Source of the DNA: Streptomyces decoyicus
GTDB lineage: Bacteria > Actinomycetota > Actinomycetes > Streptomycetales > Streptomycetaceae
Assembly (NCBI RefSeq): GCF_019880305.1
Contig: NZ_CP082301.1
Coordinates: 4,836,001 to 4,900,000, forward strand
Direction: 5' to 3'
Length of the DNA stretch: 64,000 nucleotides
The notes beneath the pieces were generated by a model, which was given only the letters and a program-made list of their open reading frames with translations, was not told where the DNA came from and ran no database searches. A program made the position numbers and the translations under genes. Position 1 is the stretch's first letter. Each line of letters starts with the position of its first letter. Below, piece after piece: positions 41,783 to 50,025 of the stretch.

Positions 41783-42243
41783 TCCCACGTTGTCGGCTTT
41801 CCCGCCGCGGTGGTTGTTCGCCGTTGCGCCTGCGGCGGGCCGGGTCCGCTGCGCGGGGCTGCGGGTGCGGTGACGGACCTCCGGGGCCTGGTGTGTGGAC
41901 TGCTTCGCTTTACGTCCACACACCAGGCCCCTCCGGCCCGTCCCCTCCCGTGAGTGGAGAAAGTGAAAGTGGGTGGGGGCGGGCCACCGACGTGGGCGTT
42001 TCCATGGGATCCACCAGGTGCGCCGGACCACCAACCGGCACTCCGACCAAGGTTTTTTCCACCCCCTACGGGAGGGGTCGCGCCGCAGGACGAAGTCCGG
42101 AGGAGCGGCACCGCACCCGACAGCCCGCGCAGCGACCCCGGCCCGCCGCAGGCGCAACGGCGGGAAACCCCACGGCGGGACAGCCGAAGACGTGGGGCGC
42201 AAGGCAAAGCGCAGCGGAACGGCGGGAAAGCCGACAACGTAGG
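41783..42243. repeat. Complex inverted-repeat intergenic element
   Basis: An outer arm (about 41783-41884) reappears inverted at about 42100-42243, sharing a nearly identical stretch of 50 bp or more that includes CGGCCCGCCGCAGGCGCAAC. The right arm carries an insert of about 55 bp that repeats the CGGCGGGA motif. Inside is a perfect 18-bp hairpin and the less related 41940-42100 core with a T6 tract. There is no transposase, and no target-site duplication was identified. The open frames here are repeat artefacts. Confidence 0.7.
41883..41931. terminator. Perfect 18-bp hairpin within the repeat element
   Basis: Arms 41883-41900 and 41914-41931 are perfectly complementary with a 13-nt loop, 102 bp after the exporter operon, so it probably ends that transcript. 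Confidence 0.8.
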
Positions 42244-42382
42244 TAGACCACATCCGTCCACATCGTGGGAAAGCGCGAAGGAAAATGCAGGGATTTCCGG
42301 AGTGCCGCTGGAGCCGCCTGCGAGGGCGCTGCCCGAGGTGTGGCCGGAGGTGACGTCAGCCGCTTCAAATGGGGGCTTGCGA

Positions 42383-42412
42383 GGGGTGGGGGCCGGCCTC
42401 GGTCCCCACCCC
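42383..42412. terminator. Second GC-rich hairpin before glnR
   Basis: Perfect 9-bp arms GGGGTGGGG/CCCCACCCC with a 12-nt loop. Lies between the repeat element and the glnR promoter. Confidence 0.5.
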
Positions 42413-42507
42413 GTCGGCGGTCAACATGCGCACCGATGGCCACTCGAAGTGATCGACGGAACACAAGAAGCTGCCGAATCGGCCTCGGGTCCGGGGAGCA
42501 TCTGAGC

Positions 42508-42557
42508 TATTCTGCTGGGCATGAAGGATCCGGGCAGCGTTGCCCCCGGGTCCTTTT
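42508..42557 (+). promoter_or_regulatory. glnR promoter with early terminator-like leader hairpin
   Basis: A TATTCT -10 (42508-42513) places the transcript start near 42520. An 11-bp stem (AAGGATCCGGG against CCCGGGTCCTT, one G-T pair) then follows at once and ends in TTTT, like an intrinsic terminator in the leader. A possible leaderless frame starts at ATG 42521. About 190 nt of leader separates this from the glnR start. Confidence 0.55.
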
Positions 42558-42743
42558 GTGCTTTCAGCCACGCGAGCCGCGGCTGTGAGGACCGTACGAA
42601 GCAGTGCCGCAGACTCCCCCGGCCGAGGCCGGGAGCCCCGTCGCAGGGACCGAGGAGGAACCAGACGTCATGGGCGAGCGAAGCAGGCAGGACCGCACGC
42701 AGCAGAGGATGGAACACCCCGAGAACCGGGCAGGTGGTCGGAA

Positions 42744-43598
42744 GTGAGTTCCCTTCTGCTGTTGACCAATGCACTCCAGCCGTCCACGGAGGTGCTCCCG
42801 GCGCTCGGCCTGCTGCTGCACAGCGTGCGGGTGGCTCCAGCCGAGGGCCCGGCCCTCATCGACACCCCGGGGGCCGACGTCATACTGATCGACGGCCGCC
42901 GCGACCTTCCGCACGTACGGTCGCTGTGCCAGCTGCTGCGGTCCACGGGCCCCGGCTGTCCGCTGGTCCTGGTTGTGACGGAGGGCGGACTCGCCGCCGT
43001 CACCGCGGACTGGGGCATCGACGACGTCCTGCTGGACACCGCGGGGCCCGCCGAGGTCGAGGCGCGGCTGCGGCTGGCGATGGGCCGCCAGCAGATCACG
43101 ACCGACGACAGCCCGATGGAGATCCGCAACGGTGATCTCTCGGTGGACGAGGCGACCTACAGCGCGAAGCTGAAGGGGCGGGTCCTGGACCTGACCTTCA
43201 AGGAGTTCGAGCTGCTGAAGTACCTGGCGCAGCACCCGGGCCGGGTCTTCACCCGCGCCCAGCTCCTCCAGGAGGTGTGGGGCTATGACTACTTCGGCGG
43301 TACGCGGACGGTCGATGTGCACGTCCGGCGGCTGCGGGCGAAGCTCGGGCCCGAGCACGAGTCGCTGATCGGCACGGTCCGTAACGTCGGCTACCGCTTC
43401 GTGACGCCGGAGAAGGTGGAGCGGGCGGCGGAGGCCAAGGCCAAGGAGGCCAAGGCGAAGGAGGACGCGGCGAAGGCGGCGAAGTCCTCGCCGGACGTGG
43501 CGCCGGCCGAGCGCCGGGCGCCCGAGAGCGGTGACGGCTCCGGGAAGGCGGTCACCGGGGACGCGGACTCGCACGGGGTACGGGCCGGCCGGAGGTAG
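42744..43598 (+). CDS. glnR: Global nitrogen regulator GlnR, orphan OmpR-type
   Basis: 284 residues from GTG 42744. The sequence SSLLLLTNALQPSTEVLPAL at the start and IRNGDLSVDEATYSAKLKGR in the linker match my memory of S. coelicolor GlnR. The receiver-like domain (residues 1-120) lacks the full phosphorylation pocket, in keeping with phosphorylation-independent dimers; the winged helix (residues 135-225) has VFTRAQLLQEVWGYDYFGGTRTVDVHVRRLR. The last 60 residues are Lys/Ala-rich and disordered. GlnR activates ammonium assimilation and represses alternatives. No cognate kinase is nearby, as expected. Confidence 0.95.
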   Translation: MSSLLLLTNALQPSTEVLPALGLLLHSVRVAPAEGPALIDTPGADVILIDGRRDLPHVRSLCQLLRSTGPGCPLVLVVTEGGLAAVTADWGIDDVLLDTAGPAEVEARLRLAMGRQQITTDDSPMEIRNGDLSVDEATYSAKLKGRVLDLTFKEFELLKYLAQHPGRVFTRAQLLQEVWGYDYFGGTRTVDVHVRRLRAKLGPEHESLIGTVRNVGYRFVTPEKVERAAEAKAKEAKAKEDAAKAAKSSPDVAPAERRAPESGDGSGKAVTGDADSHGVRAGRR

Positions 43599-43676
43599 CA
43601 GGGCGGTGCGGCAGGCCCGTGAACCCGCGGAGAACTGCCGCACACGCCCTTGCACCACCCGCGTAGACTGCCGCGC

Positions 43677-44702
43677 GTGGCCAAGGTGACGCGGGATGAT
43701 GTGGCAAGACTGGCGGGTACTTCCACCGCCGTTGTCAGTTACGTCATCAACAACGGACCACGGCCGGTCGCCCCGGCCACGCGCGAGCGGGTGCTCGCCG
43801 CCATCAAGGAGCTCGGCTACCGGCCGGACCGTGTCGCGCAGGCGATGGCGTCCCGCCGTACCGACCTCATAGGCCTGATCGTGCCGGACACCCGGCAGCC
43901 GTTCTTCGCGGAGATGGCGCACGCCGTCGAACAGGCCGCCGCCGAGCGCGGGAAGATGGTCCTGGTCGGCAATGCGAACTATCTGGACGAGCGCGAGGTG
44001 CACTACCTGCGCGCGTTCCTCGGGATGCGGGTGTCCGGGCTGATCCTGATCAGCCAGGGGCCCAGTGAGCATGCCGCCGCAGAGATCGACGCGTGGGACG
44101 CGCGTGTGGTGCTGCTGCACCGGCGCCCGGACGCCATCGACGATGTGGCCGTGATGACGGACGACATCTGGGGTGCGCAGCTGGCGACGCGGCATCTGCT
44201 GGAGCACGGCCATCCCTATGTCGCCTTCCTCGGCGGCACGGAGGAGACCCCGAAGTCCGGCGACCCGGTCACCGACCACGTCGAGGGCTGGCGGCGGGCC
44301 ATGCTGGAGTCCGGGAAGCCCACGGACGGGCGCTACTTCCAGGCGCCGTACAACCGCTACGACGCCTATCAGGTCGCGCTGAAGCTGCTGGCGGGGCCGG
44401 ACCGGCCGCCGGCCATCATGTGCGCGACGGACGACCAGGCGATCGGGGTGCTGCGGGCCGCCCGCGAGCTGCGCATCGATGTGCCCGGTGAGCTGGCGGT
44501 CGCCGGCTTTGACGACGTGAAGGAAGCCGGGCTGACCGATCCGCCGCTGACCACGGTCGCCTCGGACCGCCAGGCGATGGCGCGGGCGGCGGTGGACCTG
44601 GTGCTGGACGACGGGCTGCGGGTGGTGGGCTCCCGGCGGGAGCGGCTGCGGCAGTTCCCGTCGCGGCTGGTGGTGCGGCGCTCCTGCGGCTGTGGCGGCT
44701 GA
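43677..44702 (+). CDS. LacI-family transcriptional regulator
   Basis: 341 residues from GTG 43677. N-terminal HTH VTRDDVARLAGTSTAVVSYVINNG (residues 4-27) with the LacI hinge, then a sugar-binding-type domain (LIGLIVPDTRQPFFAEMAHAVEQAA, VAFLGG, AVAGFDDVKEAGLTDPPLTTVA). Ends with a Cys-rich tail, RRSCGCGG. A TAGACT hexamer ends seven bases before the GTG, suggesting a leaderless mRNA. No sugar-transport operon is adjacent, so the target is open. Confidence 0.9.
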   Translation: MAKVTRDDVARLAGTSTAVVSYVINNGPRPVAPATRERVLAAIKELGYRPDRVAQAMASRRTDLIGLIVPDTRQPFFAEMAHAVEQAAAERGKMVLVGNANYLDEREVHYLRAFLGMRVSGLILISQGPSEHAAAEIDAWDARVVLLHRRPDAIDDVAVMTDDIWGAQLATRHLLEHGHPYVAFLGGTEETPKSGDPVTDHVEGWRRAMLESGKPTDGRYFQAPYNRYDAYQVALKLLAGPDRPPAIMCATDDQAIGVLRAARELRIDVPGELAVAGFDDVKEAGLTDPPLTTVASDRQAMARAAVDLVLDDGLRVVGSRRERLRQFPSRLVVRRSCGCGG

Positions 44703-44754
44703 GGGAGCCGGGCCGCACCGCTGATCCGGACGTCTTTATTCCGGGCATATTCGC

Positions 44755-44798
44755 TTCTGTCGGGTCTCTCAGGACACTCTCAGGCCGTTCTCATGGAC
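44755..44798 (+). promoter_or_regulatory. 11-bp direct-repeat array upstream of the HtrA-type protease
   Basis: Four units in 11-bp phase: TTCTGTCGGGT, CTCTCAGGACA, CTCTCAGGCCG and TTCTCATGGAC, starting at 44755, 44766, 44777 and 44788. Such phased direct repeats are typical OmpR-family response-regulator sites; the array is just upstream of the protease ATG and a matching two-component system follows the gene. Confidence 0.7.
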
Positions 44799-44817
44799 CG
44801 GCGGCAGAGTCATCACC

Positions 44818-45903
44818 ATGACCGAGAGCTACCGCCGAAGCGGCGATGAGTTGCCCCAGGACCGGCCGTACGCATACGGCAACGACCACGGCCACCCTTA
44901 CGGCCACGAGGCGGGCGGGGCCGCGCAGAGCGCCCCGGGCGTCGGGGAGCGGGCGTTCCCGCCGCCTCCGCCGCCTCCGTACGCACCCGGGTCGCAGGCG
45001 CCCCAGCCGCGGCGCCGGGCCCGCCGGCCGGTCGCGCTGATCGCGGCGGTGGCCCTCGCCTCCGGTCTCATCGGCGGGGGCAGCGCGGCACTGATCGCCG
45101 GCGCCACCACCCAGTCGGCGCAGAACGGCCCCTCCACCCCGCTCGTCAACGCGGGCAAGACCGGCGGCAGCGGTGTCTCGGGGGTGGCCAAGGCGGTCAG
45201 CCCGGCGATCGTGGAGATCAAGGCGCAGACCGGCAGGGGCGAGTCCACCGGCTCCGGTGTCGTCATCACCGGCGACGGCGAGATCGTCACCAACAACCAT
45301 GTGGTGGCCGGCGCGAACACGGTGACCGTGACCTTCAGCGACGGCAGCCGGAAGACGGCCGAGGTCAACGGCACCGACCCCGGCAAGGACCTGGCGCTGA
45401 TCAAGGTGCGTGGCGCCAAGGGCCTGACCGCGGCCTCGCTCGGCGACTCCGACAAGACCTCGGTCGGCGACCAGGTGGTGGCGATCGGCTCTCCCGAGGG
45501 GCTCACCGGGTCCGTGACCAGCGGCATCGTCTCCGCCCTCAACCGGGATGTCACCGTCCCCAAGGAGCAGGGACAGGGGCAGGACGGGGGGCAGGGCGGC
45601 CGGGACGGCTGGCCGTTCGAGTTCGGCGGCAACGAGTACAACGGCGACACCGGCTCGTCGAAGACCTCGTACAAGGCCATCCAGACCGACGCCTCGCTCA
45701 ACCCCGGCAACTCGGGCGGCGCCCTGATCAATATGCAGGGGCAGATCATCGGCATCAACTCCGCGATGTACTCGCCGAGTTCGGCATCGAGCAGCACGGC
45801 CGGCAGCGTCGGCCTCGGCTTCGCCATCCCGATCAACACCGTCAAGGCCGACCTCGACTCGCTGCGCGGCGGCGGGGACGGTGGCAGCAACAGCGGCGTC
45901 TGA
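44818..45903 (+). CDS. Membrane-anchored S1C (HtrA-type) protease without a PDZ domain
   Basis: 361 residues. A Pro-rich cytoplasmic N-terminus, one membrane anchor (residues 72-94), then a trypsin-like domain with catalytic His about 160 (TNNHVV), Asp about 191 (GKDLALIKV) and Ser about 300 (NPGNSGGAL). A Gly-rich loop (residues 240-275) is inserted. The chain ends right after the catalytic domain, so the usual PDZ domain is missing. The protease and the MprAB-like pair downstream resemble the mycobacterial pepD-mprAB stress locus. Confidence 0.92.
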   Translation: MTESYRRSGDELPQDRPYAYGNDHGHPYGHEAGGAAQSAPGVGERAFPPPPPPPYAPGSQAPQPRRRARRPVALIAAVALASGLIGGGSAALIAGATTQSAQNGPSTPLVNAGKTGGSGVSGVAKAVSPAIVEIKAQTGRGESTGSGVVITGDGEIVTNNHVVAGANTVTVTFSDGSRKTAEVNGTDPGKDLALIKVRGAKGLTAASLGDSDKTSVGDQVVAIGSPEGLTGSVTSGIVSALNRDVTVPKEQGQGQDGGQGGRDGWPFEFGGNEYNGDTGSSKTSYKAIQTDASLNPGNSGGALINMQGQIIGINSAMYSPSSASSSTAGSVGLGFAIPINTVKADLDSLRGGGDGGSNSGV

Positions 45904-46062
45904 CCTCCCACCCGTCACCCCCGTCACCCCCGGCACGAGACGCTCCGGGACGGACCTGCCGGACGTCGTCCGGAGCCCCCGTCGCGTTACCCCTCTCGGA
46001 GCGCCCCGCGTCGTGCAAGGCTGAAGGCCAGCCGTTCCGTATCCCACCCGAGGTAGTCACGC

Positions 46063-46800
46063 ATGAGCCCCGCCGAGCACGGTGACCATCCCGCCCGCAT
46101 CCTGATCGTCGACGACGAGCCCGCGGTGCGGGAGGCCCTGCAGCGTTCGCTGGTCTTCGAGGGGTACGGGACCGAGCAGGCGGTCGACGGTCTGGACGCG
46201 GTCGAGAAGGTCGCGTCCTACGACCCCGAACTGATCGTGCTGGACGTCCTGATGCCCCGTATGGACGGGCTGACCGCCGCCCGCAGGCTGCGGGCGAGCG
46301 GGGTGCGGGTGCCGATCTTGATGCTCACCGCCCGTGACACGGTCGGCGACCGTGTCACGGGTCTGGATGCCGGTGCCGACGACTACCTCGTCAAGCCCTT
46401 CGAGCTGGACGAACTGCTCGCCCGGATCCGTGCGCTGCTGCGCCGCAGCTCGTACGCGGCGGCGGCCGGCGCTCCGCCCGAGGAGGGCGAGACGCTGAGC
46501 TTCGCCGATCTGCGGATGGACCTGGCGACCCGTGAGGTGACCCGGGGCAGCCGGCAGGTCGAGCTGACCCGTACGGAGTTCACCCTGCTGGAGATGTTCC
46601 TCGCCCATCCGCGGCAGGTCCTCACCCGTGAGCAGATCCTGAAGGCCGTATGGGGCTTCGACTTCGAGCCCACCTCCAACTCCCTCGATGTGTACGTGAT
46701 GTATCTGCGCCGCAAGACGGAAGCGGGCGGCGAGCCGCGGCTGGTGCACACCGTGCGGGGGGTCGGCTACGTCCTGCGGGCGGAGGGCGGTGCGGAATGA
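46063..46800 (+). CDS. OmpR-family response regulator, MprA-like
   Basis: 245 residues. Receiver with ILIVDDEPAVREALQRSL, phosphoacceptor Asp in IVLDVLMPRMDG (about residue 60), Thr in LTARDT and Lys in YLVKPFELDELLARI. Winged helix with LTRTEFTLLEMFLAHPRQVLTREQ and SLDVYVMYLRRKTE. Downstream kinase overlaps by ATGA. The 11-bp direct repeats at the protease promoter are a plausible target. Resembles MprA of mycobacteria, which controls envelope stress genes. Confidence 0.94.
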   Translation: MSPAEHGDHPARILIVDDEPAVREALQRSLVFEGYGTEQAVDGLDAVEKVASYDPELIVLDVLMPRMDGLTAARRLRASGVRVPILMLTARDTVGDRVTGLDAGADDYLVKPFELDELLARIRALLRRSSYAAAAGAPPEEGETLSFADLRMDLATREVTRGSRQVELTRTEFTLLEMFLAHPRQVLTREQILKAVWGFDFEPTSNSLDVYVMYLRRKTEAGGEPRLVHTVRGVGYVLRAEGGAE

Positions 46801-48287
46801 GCACGGCCGAGACCCTGCGTCACGACCGGCGGCCGAGCCCGATGGACCGCTTCCGGCAGCTGCCGCTGCGCTCCCGGCTGGCAATGCTCACGGCCGTGGC
46901 GGTCGCCATCGCGGTGGCCCTCTCGGCCGCCGCCTGCTGGCTGATCACCCGCGACCGGCTCACCGAGCAGCTCGACGCGCAGCTCAGCCGCGTCGAGGTG
47001 AACCCCAGCTACGTCCAGGCGCTCAGCGCCTACTGCGCCAACCCGGACGACGGGGTGCGCTTCCAGCCCACGCCGTACACCATCCAGCTGGTGTCGGCGG
47101 GCGGTTATGTCTGCACCTCGCCGGAGAAGGCGCCCATCCCCGCGCAGCGCCTGGACACGGCGGTGGCCGAGGGGCGGCTGGAGAGCACGGTGCACACCAC
47201 GAAGGCCGAGGGCGGGGCCGAGATGCGGGTGTGGACCAAGCAGTACGACGGCCCGCTCACCGACGCCCAGGGCAAACGGCTCGCCATCTCCGTGGCGGTG
47301 CCCATGGACCAGGTCACCCAGCCGCTCGACCAGCTCGCGCTGGTGCTGCTGATCGTCGCCGGGGTCGGGGTGCTCGGTGCGGCGACGGCCGGCCTGTGGG
47401 TGGCCCGTGCGGGTCTGAAGCCCGTCGACCGGCTCACCGACGCCGTCGAACACGTCGCCCGCACCCAGGACCTCACCATCCGCATCCCGGTCGACGGCGA
47501 GGACGAGATCGCCCGGCTCTCCCGCTCCTTCAACTCCATGACCGCGGCGCTGGCGGCCTCCCGCGACCTCCAGCAGCAGCTGATCGCGGATGCGGGCCAT
47601 GAGCTGCGTACGCCGCTTACCTCGCTGCGTACCAACATCGATCTGCTGGTGCGCAGCGAGCAGTCCGGCCGGCCGATCCCGTCCGCCGACAAGGTGGCGC
47701 TGCTGGCGTCGGTGAAGGCGCAGATGGGGGAGCTGGCGGCGCTGATCGGCGATCTCCAGGTGCTGTCGCGGCCTTCGGAGCCGGGGCAGAGTGCCGTCGA
47801 AGTGGTGGCGCTGCACGAGATCGTCGGATCGGCGCTGGAGCGGGCCCGGCTGCGCGGCCCGTCGCTGACCATCGCGGCGGACCTCGCCCCCTGGTACGTA
47901 CGGGCCGAGCCCGCCGCGCTGGAGCGGGCGGTGGTGAACCTGCTGGACAACGCGGTGAAGTTCAGCCCGCCCGGCGGCACCGTCGAGGTCCGGCTGGCCG
48001 GCGGCGAGCTGACCGTGCGCGATCACGGCCCCGGTATTCCGCAGGACGAACTGCCGCATGTCTTCGAGCGGTTCTGGCGCTCCCCGTCCGCCCGCAGCCT
48101 GCCGGGCAGTGGCCTGGGGCTGTCGATCGTGGCGCGTACGGCGGAGCAGGCGGGCGGCGCCGTGCGGCTGCGGTCCGCGGACGTCGGCGGCACGGAGGCG
48201 GTCTTGACGCTGCCGGGCGCCGCGACACCGCCGCCCGGGTTGCCGGAGCCGCCGCGGTCCCAGGAACCGCCTCAGGGGCCGGGATAG
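46797..48287 (+). CDS. Sensor histidine kinase, MprB-like
   Basis: 496 residues from ATG 46797. Two membrane segments (residues 28-52 and 178-200) flank an extracytoplasmic domain with two Cys (SAYCANPDDG, GYVCTSPE) that may form a disulfide. HAMP with GLKPVDRLTDAVEHVARTQDL, H-box GHELRTPLTSLRTNID (about residue 267), N-box NLLDNAVKFSPPGG, G-box DHGPGIP and GSGLGLSIV. Phosphorylates the adjacent regulator. The C-terminal 25 residues are Pro-rich. Confidence 0.93.
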   Translation: MSTAETLRHDRRPSPMDRFRQLPLRSRLAMLTAVAVAIAVALSAAACWLITRDRLTEQLDAQLSRVEVNPSYVQALSAYCANPDDGVRFQPTPYTIQLVSAGGYVCTSPEKAPIPAQRLDTAVAEGRLESTVHTTKAEGGAEMRVWTKQYDGPLTDAQGKRLAISVAVPMDQVTQPLDQLALVLLIVAGVGVLGAATAGLWVARAGLKPVDRLTDAVEHVARTQDLTIRIPVDGEDEIARLSRSFNSMTAALAASRDLQQQLIADAGHELRTPLTSLRTNIDLLVRSEQSGRPIPSADKVALLASVKAQMGELAALIGDLQVLSRPSEPGQSAVEVVALHEIVGSALERARLRGPSLTIAADLAPWYVRAEPAALERAVVNLLDNAVKFSPPGGTVEVRLAGGELTVRDHGPGIPQDELPHVFERFWRSPSARSLPGSGLGLSIVARTAEQAGGAVRLRSADVGGTEAVLTLPGAATPPPGLPEPPRSQEPPQGPG

Positions 48288-48327
48288 CAGGAGCGGCGGC
48301 GTGCCCCACGCACGCCGCCGCTCCTGC
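48287..48327. terminator. Perfect 18-bp bidirectional terminator
   Basis: Arms 48287-48304 and 48310-48327 with a 5-nt loop, beginning at the last base of the kinase stop codon; 15 bp from the stop of the convergent DUF2993 gene. Confidence 0.9.
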
Positions 48328-48342
48328 GGTCCTGCGGTGTTC

Positions 48343-49725
48343 CTACTTCTTCTTCGCGGCGTCCCCGAACGGCAGATTCGACCCCGAGAGGTCGGCGCGG
48401 ATGCCGTCCCGCTCGACGGAGATGTGCCGTAGCCGGACGTCCCCGGGCGCCTTGGGGAGCTGGAAGGACAGCGACAGCCGGTCCGCGAGCTGCGGCTTGG
48501 TGAGCCCGGTCAGCGCGCCGAGGATCTTCGGGTCGATACCGACCTTCTGAAGCAGCCAGGGGTGGTCCGCCACCACATCGACGAGATTGACCTTCATCAG
48601 CTTCTGGATGAAGCGCGGCGACCCGGTCAGCTCGTGCAGCTTCTGCTCGTTGCGCAGCGCGTCCTGGATGTACGCCTTGGGGATGCCGATCCGGTCCGCG
48701 ATCGCCGGGACGCCCAGCATCGCCTTGACCTTGGCGGCCTGGTGGCTGAGCTCGGCGGCGGTCTTGCGGGTCAGCCGCAGGCCCTCTTCCTTGCCGGTGC
48801 CGGGGCGGTAGACGGCGATGTCGCCGATGTCCAGGCGCATCCGGCTGATGTCGGTGGAGATGCCGCGGTCACCGGCCCGCTGAATGCGCGCCTCGGCCCG
48901 TACCCGCAATTCATGGCCGACGATCGGCAGTTGACCGACCGCACGGACCGCGTTGGGGCCCATTTCGCTGAATTTCACCTGCGAGGCGCCCAGCTCACGA
49001 TTCATGTCGTCGAAGGCGAGCAGCACGCTGCCGTGCATGGTGCCGATCGTGGCGCCCTTGATGGAGGTGGGCAGATCGCCGTCGATACGGACGTCGTTGG
49101 CGGTGGCCTCGAATTTCGCCAGGGAAACCCGGTCGGCGGCCAGGTCGGGAATCGTCACCTTCACCTGGTCGACGTGCTTGCCCATGACCTGGGTGAGGAA
49201 GGGGAATCCCGCGATGTCGACCTCGGGAGTGGCGTTCAGATGCAGGGCATCCTTCACCTTTTCCGCGGTCTTGTTCTGCGCGTAGAGCACCGCGAACCGG
49301 TCGAAGAGCGCGAGGAACGACGTCCCGACGAGGACGGCGACCAGCAGCTTCACGGTGATCGACATGGCGGCGAAGCGGCTGATCCCGCGCTTCTTGCGGC
49401 GGTGGTTCGGCGGCTTCCAGGCCGGGCCGTCCGTGTCGTCGTCCGAGCGCAGGCCGAGGCCCAGCGGGTCGTCGCTGTCGTCGCGCTCGTTGAGGTAGGT
49501 GCGGCGGCGGGGAGCGCCGGCGGCGTCGAACGCGTCGGCTGCCGGGCCGGGTTCGGGCTCCGGCTCGGGGTCGGCGAGGGCTGCCAGGTCGGCGTAGGGA
49601 TTGACCGTGTCGAGCTTTCTGGTGTCCCCGGTGGGGTCGTTCGCGGCGCCCGTCGCGGCGTCGGCGGAGTGGTGCCGGGCGGCGGGCGAGGGCGGCGGCG
49701 ACGATATGCGCGTGGGGGTTCGCAT
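48343..49725 (-). CDS. Large DUF2993 / LmeA-like protein
   Basis: 460 residues. Residues 1-112 are disordered and acidic, then a membrane anchor (residues 122-140) and a DUF2993 domain with NATPEVDIAGFPFLTQVMGKHVDQVKVTIPDL near residue 170. Compared with the 233-residue member at 35349-36050 it has an extra insert of about 100 residues with NEQKLHELTGSPRFIQKL. Likely faces outside the membrane and binds lipid. It is convergent with the kinase. Confidence 0.85.
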   Translation of the reverse strand: MRTPTRISSPPPSPAARHHSADAATGAANDPTGDTRKLDTVNPYADLAALADPEPEPEPGPAADAFDAAGAPRRRTYLNERDDSDDPLGLGLRSDDDTDGPAWKPPNHRRKKRGISRFAAMSITVKLLVAVLVGTSFLALFDRFAVLYAQNKTAEKVKDALHLNATPEVDIAGFPFLTQVMGKHVDQVKVTIPDLAADRVSLAKFEATANDVRIDGDLPTSIKGATIGTMHGSVLLAFDDMNRELGASQVKFSEMGPNAVRAVGQLPIVGHELRVRAEARIQRAGDRGISTDISRMRLDIGDIAVYRPGTGKEEGLRLTRKTAAELSHQAAKVKAMLGVPAIADRIGIPKAYIQDALRNEQKLHELTGSPRFIQKLMKVNLVDVVADHPWLLQKVGIDPKILGALTGLTKPQLADRLSLSFQLPKAPGDVRLRHISVERDGIRADLSGSNLPFGDAAKKK

Positions 49726-49757
49726 CCGTCCATCCCACCACGGGCGGGACCCTCGAA

Positions 49758-49768
49758 TGCAAGTTGCA
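49758..49768. promoter_or_regulatory. Candidate operator TGCAA-G-TTGCA
   Basis: Perfect 5-bp arms around one base, in the 300-bp divergent gap between DUF2993 (start 49725, minus) and the NmrA-like gene. The gap is lower in G+C than its surroundings and shows no gene. Confidence 0.4.
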
Positions 49769-50025
49769 CTACCAGTAAGTCGGATACGCGAAGCTTGTCC
49801 CGCCGGACTTGATAAAAAATTGCCGCGCTTGTGGGGCGACCTGAACTACCGTCACCTCTCTTGGTGACCTGAGCGGCAGTGCGCACCTTGTTGGGGTCTG
49901 TTGATATCTGTCCGCACTCTCCGCCTTACTTACCGCACTTACTCATTTCCTTCCGCTCATTCCGCTCACTCGACCGACAAACGGAAGACGGTAGTCATCC
50001 CATGAAGTCTCACGAAGGCCGTTCC

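Noticed and set aside
41729..42588. Several short frames in the gap before glnR
   Set aside because: They lie within the inverted-repeat element and mirror each other across its arms, so they are repeat artefacts.
42521..43135. Open frame overlapping glnR in another phase
   Set aside because: Only its first codons could be translated as a leader; the rest has no coding character and glnR itself is well conserved.
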